In this document: one piece after another, positions 46,111 through 52,582 of the stretch
Layout: each line of letters starts with the position of its first letter
Numbering within the stretch: the first letter of the stretch is position 1
Assembly: GCF_017876655.1 (NCBI RefSeq)
Contig: NZ_JAGIOK010000001.1
Coordinates: 1,178,001-1,242,000 of the forward strand
DNA: 64,000 bases
Origin: Microbacterium imperiale
Lineage (GTDB): Bacteria > Actinomycetota > Actinomycetes > Actinomycetales > Microbacteriaceae
Reading direction: 5' to 3'
Program-made: the position numbers and the translations under genes
Notes under the pieces: generated by a model
Told to the model about the DNA's origin: nothing
The model's input: only the letters and a program-made list of their open reading frames with translations
Databases searched by the model: none

Positions 46111-46785
46111 TCAGCGAGCGCGTACCGAGCGCGTCAGCCTCGACCACAGCGGATCCCCCGCGCTCAGGCCATTGACGATGCGCAGGACGCCGCCGATCTG
46201 ACCGATGCCGCTGAGGGCGCCGTAAACGCCGACGAGCAAAGACGGCGCCGTGAAGATGCTGACGCCGGCACTGAGATCGCGCCCGAACACAGCAAGGCCG
46301 CCCACGGCGAACAGCAGCGCGAGGGATGCCGTCATCAGGCGGACGAGAATGCGAGGTTCGAGGTTGACGGTGCGCGCCTGTACCCAGCCGGCGGCACGCG
46401 GAGTGCGCTGGCCGTTCGCGTAGGGCGCGCGGAGCCAGAACGAGGCGGCGCGCGTGAGCGCGCGACCGGTCCGCCACAGGGCGACGAGCAACGTCGAACC
46501 CGCCAGTGCGATCACGATGGCGATCAGAATCGCAATCACATCGACAGCGCCTACCCGTCCGGCGGCGGCCATCGCCGCGACCATTCCCGCGGCGACGAAG
46601 CCTCCCCCCGCGGCAGCGACGAAACCGACGACACCGAGCGCCCAGCGCGACCACCGCTCGTAGTCGGCGCGCAACGCGGCGGCGGCACGATCGGCCTCAG
46701 CGGGCGGAACGGATGCCGCTGGCTCCCCCGCCTCACCTGCGGTGAGAAGCGGGCGGGACGCGGCCCGAACGAAAGCGAACGCCAT
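46111..46785 (-). CDS. T7SS-cassette membrane protein of unknown family
   Basis: 224 aa. There are four or five hydrophobic segments: WALGVVGFVAAAGGGFVAAG, VIAILIAIVIALAGSTLLVA and LMTASLALLFAVGGLAVFGR, then SIFTAPSLLVGVYGALSGIG. No known motif is recognised. The start MAFAFVRAASRPLLTAGEAG (ATG 46785) lies 10 bases after the previous stop but has no good Shine-Dalgarno; GTG 46851 in frame, overlapping the previous gene, is an alternative. It is the last intact gene of cassette B. Confidence 0.68.
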   Translation of the reverse strand: MAFAFVRAASRPLLTAGEAGEPAASVPPAEADRAAAALRADYERWSRWALGVVGFVAAAGGGFVAAGMVAAMAAAGRVGAVDVIAILIAIVIALAGSTLLVALWRTGRALTRAASFWLRAPYANGQRTPRAAGWVQARTVNLEPRILVRLMTASLALLFAVGGLAVFGRDLSAGVSIFTAPSLLVGVYGALSGIGQIGGVLRIVNGLSAGDPLWSRLTRSVRAR

Positions 46786-46795
46786 GGACAGGATG

Positions 46796-47620
46796 CTACG
46801 AGCCCGACGCGTCACGCTCGCCCTGACCGGCGCGAGACACGGCGTGCGCACCGAACGGCGACATTACCTGCGGCGCCACCGTGCGCCCGAGATGCCCCAA
46901 CGGGGCCGCGAGCGCCATCTCGCCGAGCTCGGGCGTGATGCGACCCCGAGCGACGAGCTCGCGAATCGCGGCATCCCGCTCCTCCAGCGCCGTCCCGCGG
47001 GCCTCGGGGCGCATCTCGCTGACCGCCTGGTCGACATTCTGGAGGTCGTCCTGCGGCCCGCTCTTCTGCACCGAGAAACGGATTACCGTCCACATCGCGA
47101 GGGCGACATTTGCGGCGACTGCCCACAGCCACACCTCGCTCCCATCCCAGAACGGCCGCGCAGCAGTCAGACCGATAGCCAGCACCAGCAAGCCCGGGAT
47201 CATGTTCCACAGCGCGAGCGTCCACGTGATGGTCGCACCGGCGTACCGCGGAGTCCTGAGTTCCTGCACCTCGCCGTGTGCGTTCACCAGCAGCGCGAAC
47301 GCTGTCAATGGGCCGGCGTACATCAACGGCATGTCCCAGCGGCTAGCGCCCTGGATCACCAGCCATTGCACCATCATCGCCGCCGACAGCGCCGGCAGAG
47401 CCAGCGCGAGCATGAAGGCGAGGCTCTGCAAGCAGCTACCTGCCGCGAACCTGGGCACCTCTGCTCGCCAAGCCTCGCGCGGACCCAATAGCGCTACCTT
47501 CGCCTGAGCGGGCGCGGCGTCGACCAACGTGCGCAGCTCCAGACGCCACCGCTTCACGCCGTCCCAGTCGCCCGGCTCGTCGAGCAGGCCTCGTACGGTC
47601 CGATCACCCACGTCGACCAT
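46796..47620 (-). CDS. T7SS-cassette membrane protein, tandem paralogue of 47638-48429
   Basis: 274 aa. The N-terminal motif GLLDEPGDWDGVKRWRLELR is followed by about four membrane segments (SLAFMLALALPALSAAMMVQ; WNMIPGLLVLAIGLTAARPF; VWLWAVAANVALAMWTVIRF). The hydrophilic tail has NVDQAVSEMRPEARGTALEE and RDAAIRELVARGRITPELGE. It aligns along its length with the next gene (SLAILLSIALPTLAAGMMIQ; AERDGAIRELVARGSISADE). Function unknown; the tail is a probable cytosolic docking or regulatory part. ATG 47620. Confidence 0.8.
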   Translation of the reverse strand: MVDVGDRTVRGLLDEPGDWDGVKRWRLELRTLVDAAPAQAKVALLGPREAWRAEVPRFAAGSCLQSLAFMLALALPALSAAMMVQWLVIQGASRWDMPLMYAGPLTAFALLVNAHGEVQELRTPRYAGATITWTLALWNMIPGLLVLAIGLTAARPFWDGSEVWLWAVAANVALAMWTVIRFSVQKSGPQDDLQNVDQAVSEMRPEARGTALEERDAAIRELVARGRITPELGEMALAAPLGHLGRTVAPQVMSPFGAHAVSRAGQGERDASGS

Positions 47621-47637
47621 TCTGGCGGTCGGCGGCC

Positions 47638-48429
47638 TCAGCTGAGGTGGCCGACGCCCGCGAGCGCGGCCTTCGCCCGAGGCGACATGGCCTCCGGCGC
47701 CATCGTCATCCCGAGCTTTCCGAGCGGAGCCGCCGAGGCGCGCTCCGCTTCATCAGCAGAGATCGAACCGCGCGCGACCAGCTCCCGGATCGCCCCATCC
47801 CGCTCTGCACGCGCTTCCTCGCGGCGACTCTCGGGGACTTCCGTCAGGGCCTGATCCACGTTCTCGACCTCGTTGCGGGGGCCACCACGCGGAATGGGAC
47901 CGCGCGCGAGCAGGAACACATGCAGGGCGATGTGCGCCGCGGCCACGGCCAGCCAGTATCCCGCGCCCTCCAGGTAGGGGGCGGCAGCCGTGAGACCGAT
48001 GATGAGGACGATCGCGGCGGGGACGATGTTGACAATGGCGATGACGATGAGCGAACCCCAGGCGCTCGCGCGGCGGCGCCGCAGAGACTCGATCGCACCG
48101 AAGAGACTGACGACGAAGGCGAAGGCGAGGAGCGGGCCCGCGTAGCCGAGCGGCATGTCCCAGGGACTCTGCCCCCGGGTGGCCCACTGGATCATCATCC
48201 CGGCGGCGAGTGTCGGCAGCGCGATGCTGAGGAGGATGGCGAGGCTCTTCAGGAAGCTGCCGAGAGTGACCCGCGTCTCCGTGCGCCGTGCCTCCTGCGG
48301 CCCCAGGGTCGCGATCGAGGCCTGCACGAAGGGCTCCCGGGCGAACGCCCTCTGTTCGAGCCTCCACCACTTCACCGCGTCCCAGTCGCCGGACTCATCC
48401 AGCAGCGCGCGCACCGTCCGATCGCTCAT
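47638..48429 (-). CDS. T7SS-cassette membrane protein, tandem paralogue of 46796-47620
   Basis: 263 aa. MSDRTVRALLDESGDWDAVK then WWRLEQRAFA opens the protein; four membrane segments follow (KSLAILLSIALPTLAAGMMI; VNIVPAAIVLIIGLTAAAPY; WLAVAAAHIALHVFLLARG). The charged tail is NVDQALTEVPESRREEARAE then RDGAIRELVARGSISADEAE. ATG 48429 is chosen because it overlaps the preceding stop as ATGA; ATG 48438 in frame would extend it by three residues. The first 30 residues are the piece preserved in the remnant at 45910-46011. Confidence 0.82.
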   Translation of the reverse strand: MSDRTVRALLDESGDWDAVKWWRLEQRAFAREPFVQASIATLGPQEARRTETRVTLGSFLKSLAILLSIALPTLAAGMMIQWATRGQSPWDMPLGYAGPLLAFAFVVSLFGAIESLRRRRASAWGSLIVIAIVNIVPAAIVLIIGLTAAAPYLEGAGYWLAVAAAHIALHVFLLARGPIPRGGPRNEVENVDQALTEVPESRREEARAERDGAIRELVARGSISADEAERASAAPLGKLGMTMAPEAMSPRAKAALAGVGHLS

Positions 48430-49025
48430 GCGACCCATCCTTCCCCGAAGCGGGCCGCCGCAGCATCGAGCTGGTCGACGTAGTCACGGGCGTCCGCAGC
48501 TATGAAGCCGTCGACGCGGGCGCTTTCGAGCATCGCTTCGACGGGGATCTGAGCGAAGGCCATGCCGTAGGGAACGACGGGGCCGAGGGAGACGATGACC
48601 GTCCGGTCCTCACCGAAGAACAGCCAGCGACGTGTGGCGAGATCCCGCTGCTGACGACGCTCGAGCATCGTCACCGAGAAACCGGTTCCCAGATACGACG
48701 TTTCGACGACGTAGGGCGTCGGCGGAAGGAGGAGCGCGTCCGACCACAGGAGACCCGCGTGCTCCGCCTGCGAGAGGCGCGTTTCCGCGACGGCAAGCAC
48801 CAGCGGCGCGATCACCGCACCATCTGCGGCCACGATGACGAAGACTTCACGATCATCACCCGCGACGGTCCGCGCGTCGCGGATGGCGGCGGAGATCCTG
48901 TCGACGTGCTGCACTTCGAGCCCGGCGCGCGCGACGAAATCGCGCGCGATCGCCTCCGCCGGGGCGTCGTCCGCACCGCTCACGGGGATGCAACGGTCGG
49001 CGTCGTAGGTCAGGTGAAGCATCAT
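48426..49025 (-). CDS. T7SS-cassette soluble protein (cassette B)
   Basis: 199 aa. Beta-rich sequence with EVFVIVAADGAVIAPLVLAV, PTPYVVETSYLGTGFSVTML and WLFFGEDRTVIVSLGPVVPY. It may be distantly related to the 209-aa protein of cassette A. The double ATG at 49025/49022 overlaps the preceding stop (ATGA), so translation is coupled to the 49022-49675 gene. No catalytic motif or signal peptide. Role unknown; partner or immunity protein are both possible. Confidence 0.78.
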   Translation of the reverse strand: MMLHLTYDADRCIPVSGADDAPAEAIARDFVARAGLEVQHVDRISAAIRDARTVAGDDREVFVIVAADGAVIAPLVLAVAETRLSQAEHAGLLWSDALLLPPTPYVVETSYLGTGFSVTMLERRQQRDLATRRWLFFGEDRTVIVSLGPVVPYGMAFAQIPVEAMLESARVDGFIAADARDYVDQLDAAAARFGEGWVA

Positions 49026-49675
49026 GCGGGGTTGCTCCAGGTGAAGGTGGCGATGTGCCCGTCGAAGAGCGCGATCCAGGACTGGATCAGGGGGCTGTCG
49101 GCCGCCACATCGGCACCGTGGGCCACCGTGACCGTCCACTGAACGGCCGCGGTGCGGCGGGAGCCGGGAATCGGGATGAGGTAGTGGACGAGGGTTGATA
49201 CCGCTTCCACCTCGTCGAGGACGACGGGGCGCCGTTCCGTCCAGCGAACGATCCGATAGTCCTCGCCGATCGCGACGCCCCCGCGACGTTCGATTGCCTC
49301 GCGCACGACCGCATCCAGGGGCACCTCGGGCGAGGCGACCCGCTTCATGCCCACGAGGCTCGCGGCTCCCAAGACCCACGTGGGCGCGCCTTCCCGGGCA
49401 AGAGCGTAGACGAAGGCGCGCTGTCCCCGCAGCGCGGTCATCGCCTCTGCGACGTGTCGCCGGAGGGCGGAGGCGAGGTCGGGCCGTTGCGCCGACGCCA
49501 ACCGCGCCGTCGCCTGAGCGAGCACGGAGGATTCGCCCGCAGCAGTGAGGTCGTGAGCCTCCCAGCCGGGAGGAAGAAGCATCCGGTAAGCCGGGATGTT
49601 CTCCGTCGCTCGGGAACGGAGTTCGGTTCGCAGGTCCGCCACGCGATCAGTCTGCCAGTCGACCGGGGCGCTCAT
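49022..49675 (-). CDS. T7SS-cassette protein, family shared with 41598-42272
   Basis: 217 aa. AYRMLLPPGWEAHDLTAAGE, LASAQRPDLASALRRHVAEA and HYLIPIPGSRRTAAVQWTVT are the family landmarks; the cassette A relative has ALPPGWVRRAV, LLQAHRPDLYARLRPLLDEA and GYLTPIPGSRRRQALQLTVT. The shared PPGW...RPDL...PIPGSRR pattern defines an unnamed family. ATG 49675 overlaps the stop of the substrate gene. Presence of one copy per cassette directly linked to a substrate suggests a substrate-specific helper. Confidence 0.8.
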   Translation of the reverse strand: MSAPVDWQTDRVADLRTELRSRATENIPAYRMLLPPGWEAHDLTAAGESSVLAQATARLASAQRPDLASALRRHVAEAMTALRGQRAFVYALAREGAPTWVLGAASLVGMKRVASPEVPLDAVVREAIERRGGVAIGEDYRIVRWTERRPVVLDEVEAVSTLVHYLIPIPGSRRTAAVQWTVTVAHGADVAADSPLIQSWIALFDGHIATFTWSNPA

Positions 49676-50946
49676 GCGACCGGCGCCGAGGAGGCGCCGG
49701 CCGGGCCGGGCGCCATGATCGCGTCGGACGAGTAATCGCTGAAGTCGAACGGATTCTGCTGCGGGTTGAACGCCCCCTGGAACGATCCCGTCGCGGTGTC
49801 GCGGATCATGCCCGTGATGCCCAGCTGCTGGGTCCACACCGACGAGACGGTGTCGAAGGCACCACGACCGGTGGCAGGTACCTGCGCCCAGTCGTCGAGG
49901 CCCTTACCGCTGAAGAGCTTGGAAGAGATGTCCGCGAAGGCGTCGGTGAACGACGACGTCCGGAACCCGGCGAGGTCGCGCATAACGGTCGACGCCGAGC
50001 GTCCGCCGCCGAACAGCCGGCCGAAGTCGTCTCCGAAGGAGCTGCCCACCTGAGCCCAGGAGCCGGGCCCGAAGCCCTTGATGAACTTCGCGGCTGGACC
50101 GACGAGCGGGATGACGCCGATGATGGCGAAGGTCAGCTCGAGCCCGTCGCCGTCGCCGACGCCGAACTTGGCGATCGCGACGACGAGGCTGAGCACGGCG
50201 ACGATCGCCGCGAGTGCGCCGATGATCGGTCCGCCGATGACGATGGCGAGGACGGCGAGGATGATGCCCGCGACCGCGAGGACGTTTCCGACGAACTCCA
50301 GAAGACCGCGGAGGTCGTCCATCGTGGAGTCCTCGATGGCGTCGCTCGTGTCCTCCTCGATGTTGCGCGAGGCGGTCGTGAACGCCGTGTGCCAGGTGTC
50401 CCACTGCTCGTCGTACTGCGCGGCCGTGGCGTTCCACTGGTCGAGCGAATCGCTCGCGGCGTTCGCGGCGTCGCGGGCGTCGCCCTCGGCGCGCTCGAAC
50501 GCGGAAACCTCCGACGGCTCGGCGTCGTCGCCCGGCTCGCGGGGAACCGCCGACGATGCCGCGGCTGCCTGCTGACTGCGCTGGTAGTACTCCGTCCACA
50601 GGCGGTCGAGCTCGGCCACGAGCGGTCGCATGGCGCTCTGGGCCGCGTCGAGGGCTTCACCGTAGGTGCGGATGTGCGGGCCGACCGCGCTGTAGAGCTC
50701 CGCGGCCTCACCGAGGTCGCTGCCCACCTTCTCCGCGAGCTCTCGCAGCTTGTCGATCGACTGGCCCTCCATCGACGCGCCGTCGTCGACGAGCCGCTGG
50801 ATCAGAGACCACGAGTTCGCCATGTCCGAACCGAGATCCGTGATCTGCTGACCGCGGGTGCGCACCTCGTCGGGCTCACCCTCGACGACCTCGATGGGGT
50901 GGTTACCGGGCGAATACGGCATGTGCGGGCCGACATTCATGCTCAT
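49672..50946 (-). CDS. Putative T7SS-secreted substrate with hydrophobic hairpin (cassette B)
   Basis: 424 aa. The N-terminal helical region has DEVRTRGQQITDLGSDMANS, SIDKLRELAEKVGSDLGEAA and ELYSAVGPHIRTYGEALDAA, matching the cassette A protein in order. The hydrophobic part is VLAVAGIILAVLAIVIGGPI then IGALAAIVAVLSLVVAIAKF. The C-terminal 130 residues (FGRLFGGGRSASTVMRDLAG; DDWAQVPATGRGAFDTVSSV) differ from cassette A. An effector with a variable tail is the simplest reading; no nuclease, NADase or lipase motif is visible. ATG 50946 is five bases from the preceding stop. Confidence 0.82.
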   Translation of the reverse strand: MSMNVGPHMPYSPGNHPIEVVEGEPDEVRTRGQQITDLGSDMANSWSLIQRLVDDGASMEGQSIDKLRELAEKVGSDLGEAAELYSAVGPHIRTYGEALDAAQSAMRPLVAELDRLWTEYYQRSQQAAAASSAVPREPGDDAEPSEVSAFERAEGDARDAANAASDSLDQWNATAAQYDEQWDTWHTAFTTASRNIEEDTSDAIEDSTMDDLRGLLEFVGNVLAVAGIILAVLAIVIGGPIIGALAAIVAVLSLVVAIAKFGVGDGDGLELTFAIIGVIPLVGPAAKFIKGFGPGSWAQVGSSFGDDFGRLFGGGRSASTVMRDLAGFRTSSFTDAFADISSKLFSGKGLDDWAQVPATGRGAFDTVSSVWTQQLGITGMIRDTATGSFQGAFNPQQNPFDFSDYSSDAIMAPGPAGASSAPVA

Positions 50947-50951
50947 CGTCT

Positions 50952-51254
50952 TCAGTCCTCGCTCTCGAACTTCGTCGCCATGTCGGCATCGAAGTCCTGG
51001 AAACCGGTGATGACCGTCTCCAGGTGGTCTGCGACCGCCTGGCAGTTCTCGGTCAGCTGCTTGCGCCGGTCGTCCCAGCGCCGCTCGAACTCGCTCGCGG
51101 CATCGCGCAGCGCGGATTCTCCGTACGGACTCCCCACCGCGTGCTCGAGATCACGACGCCGCGCGCCCGCGGACTCGAATTCGCTGATGATGTTGTTCAG
51201 CTCGGTCCGCAGCGGCTCCAGCTCGCTGTAGTTGACCTTGACCCCGTTACCCAT
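50952..51254 (-). CDS. WXG100-sized protein, W-x-x-R-R type (cassette B)
   Basis: 100 aa. VKVNYSELEPLRTELNNIIS, GSPYGESALRDAASEFERRW and WDDRRKQLTENC give the same landmarks as the cassette A protein (VNYSSLE; GRPYGRGALRD; WDNRRGDL). A helical hairpin is expected. ATG 51254 lies 77 bases after the esx stop, beyond a strong hairpin. Probably a heterodimer partner of Esx or the chaperone of the following substrate. Confidence 0.82.
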   Translation of the reverse strand: MGNGVKVNYSELEPLRTELNNIISEFESAGARRRDLEHAVGSPYGESALRDAASEFERRWDDRRKQLTENCQAVADHLETVITGFQDFDADMATKFESED

Positions 51255-51289
51255 GATTCCCCTCCCCCGGATTCGACCTGATCATGATC

Positions 51290-51322
51290 GAGGCGTGGCG
51301 GATGCCGTATCCGCCACGCCTC
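51290..51322. terminator. Hairpin between esx and the second gene (cassette B)
   Basis: Perfect 14-bp arms GAGGCGTGGCGGAT (51290-51303) and ATCCGCCACGCCTC (51309-51322) enclose GCCGT. It has the same position but a different sequence from the cassette A stem, so the structure rather than the sequence is kept. Confidence 0.7.
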
Positions 51323-51325
51323 GCG

Positions 51326-51672
51326 TCGGCGTCAGCTGCCGGCGAGCTGCTGGTCGAGGTCCTGGATCGCGCGCATCATGCCCAGCAGCGACTCGGACAT
51401 GTCGTTGATGCCATCGACAGCGTTCTTCAGACCCGTCGTCAGCTCGGAGTACCCCTCACCGAACTTGCCCGACGCGTGCTGCGTCTTGAAGTCCTCACCC
51501 AGCAACGTGTCGACCTGCGACTTCAGGGTGTCCAGCTGCCCCTGAATGTCATCACGCGCCTGCGACAGCGAGCTCGCAACCTGCTCCATCTCGCCATAAG
51601 ACGCACCGAAATCAGCCATGACGGCCCTCCCAAGAATTCGCTTCCCGACCCCCCTCCGGAGCCGACACTGAA
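51326..51672. repeat. 347-bp direct repeat carrying esx, copy B
   Basis: Second copy of the repeat at 45410-45756, with one difference seen (A at 51419). It spans the esx gene and leader and stops just before the -10 box; flanking operons have diverged strongly. The copies are 5916 bp apart in the same orientation, so recombination between them would delete cassette B down to a single esx. Confidence 0.9.
51332..51619 (-). CDS. Esx/WXG100-like secreted protein, copy B (identical to copy A)
   Basis: 95 aa, identical in protein sequence to the product of 45416-45703. The central WXG is replaced by DFKT, as in copy A. It is the first gene of cassette B, with the same ribosome-binding site and leader, behind copy 3 of the dyad promoter. 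Its stop is followed by a strong hairpin before the second gene. Identity of two copies among otherwise diverged operons suggests dosage or selection for one common partner of both substrates. Confidence 0.88.
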   Translation of the reverse strand: MADFGASYGEMEQVASSLSQARDDIQGQLDTLKSQVDTLLGEDFKTQHASGKFGEGYSELTTGLKNAVDGINDMSESLLGMMRAIQDLDQQLAGS

Positions 51673-51673
51673 G

Positions 51674-51717
51674 AACTTACTGAACCCTGAGGTCTAGGGC
51701 GATGGGGAGAACTCCCC
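51674..51717 (-). promoter_or_regulatory. Shared T7SS promoter, copy 3 (dyad + -10)
   Basis: On the minus strand GGGGAGTTCTCCCCATCG (51717-51700) is followed 24 bases later by TAAGTT (51679-51674). The dyad plus ATCG is identical to copies 1 and 2, while the bases between dyad and -10 box are not conserved. Confidence 0.85.
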
Positions 51718-51784
51718 ATCTCGGAATCTGCTACGCAATCGCTCTCCGTCAGAACGACGGCCGGGGCGAACACAGACGGGTGCC

Positions 51785-51803
51785 GCGGGCCTCGGAGGCC
51801 CGC
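51785..51803. terminator. Short hairpin after the frameshifted lipoprotein gene
   Basis: Seven-base arms GCGGGCC and GGCCCGC enclose TCGGA directly after the minus-strand stop at 51804. A weak terminator candidate for the T7SS ATPase operon. Confidence 0.45.
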
Positions 51804-52432
51804 TCAGTCTGCGGGCGGCGGGGAAGAGGGCAGCCGCGGCTCACCATCGGCGATGCCGAAGAAAATCGGGTCGGAGGGCGCCTCCTGCTTTGGGACCGGC
51901 CAATCCGGAATCGGATCGTCGCCATACATCATCCGATCCAATTCCTCGATGTCGCCGGGCTGGCAGGGCGAGGTCGCGGTCAGCACCACGTTGCCGTTGT
52001 CGATCAACGTCACCGTCAACAGCGAGTAAACCCCTGCTTGCGCACGATCACATCACCCGACGACACCGTCCCAGACGCGAGATCCATACCCTCGACCTCG
52101 AAACCTGCCTCGACCAGATGCTGAGACACCGCCTCCCGTTTGCCCAGGATCTCCGCCGGATCGATGCTCACCGTCCGGGTCAGATCGAACTTCCACCCGT
52201 CGCCGCACCCGACTCCCGACGGCAGCATCCCGTACGTCCCCACCTCCCAGGGCCCGTCGTGGACCGCCGCAAGCACTCCGTTCGTCGTCTCCCGGAAATC
52301 CAGATACAGGCTCTCCGCCCGCTCGAACAGTTCCTCACCTGTCGGTTCTGCCACCGTCGCCCCACATCCCGTCAGAACGGTGACCGCGAACGCGGCCGCC
52401 GTCGCACCGAACAGACTTCTCCGCATGCTCAC
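51804..52432 (-). pseudogene. Frameshifted lipoprotein, third member of the 36409/37141 family
   Basis: Frame 1 (52432-52016, 138 aa) has signal peptide MRRSLFGATAAAFAVTVLTG with an LTGC lipobox and the family segments YLDFRETTNGVLAAVHDGPW and LPSGVGCGDGWKFD. It stops just after SSGDVIVRKQGFTRC. The -1 frame continues YSLLTVTLIDNGNVVLTATS and PCQPGDIEELDRMMYG to the stop at 51804, which matches the second half of the paralogues (TVVVIRPVDGRVLVTSETAC). The break lies in the run GGGGTTT (about 52031-52037), so a one-base loss in a homopolymer is the simplest cause. Signal peptide and conserved cysteines are intact. Sequencing error is also possible. Start GTG 52432. Confidence 0.75.
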
Positions 52433-52575
52433 CGCCGCTCCTCACCGATGCGTAGGGTGCGGCGCGATCGCGCCACGATGGTGCCGAGGAGCACGACCTG
52501 CGCCACGGCGAGCGCGAACCACAGCCGCAGCTGCGCTTCCGAGTGGCCCGCGCGGCACGCCCTCGCCCCGACCAC
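52429..52575 (-). CDS. Small single-span membrane protein between the T7SS ATPase and lipoprotein genes
   Basis: 48 codons from GTG 52575. Its N-terminus is VGARACRAGHSEAQLRLW; one hydrophobic segment, FALAVAQVVLLGTIV, is followed by a basic tail ARSRRTLRIGEERR, so the C-terminus is probably cytosolic. It fits exactly into the 150-base gap: it starts eight bases after the ATPase stop and its TGA overlaps the GTG of the lipoprotein gene. No strong Shine-Dalgarno. The tight packing supports a real gene, but the family is unknown. Confidence 0.5.
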   Translation of the reverse strand: MVGARACRAGHSEAQLRLWFALAVAQVVLLGTIVARSRRTLRIGEERR

Positions 52576-52582
52576 ATCCCGC

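Noticed and set aside
52020..52045. Programmed -1 ribosomal frameshift at GGGTTTA in the lipoprotein gene
   Set aside because: The heptamer is not in the X-XXY-YYZ phase relative to frame 1 and no downstream stimulatory stem was seen; a homopolymer indel explains the break better.
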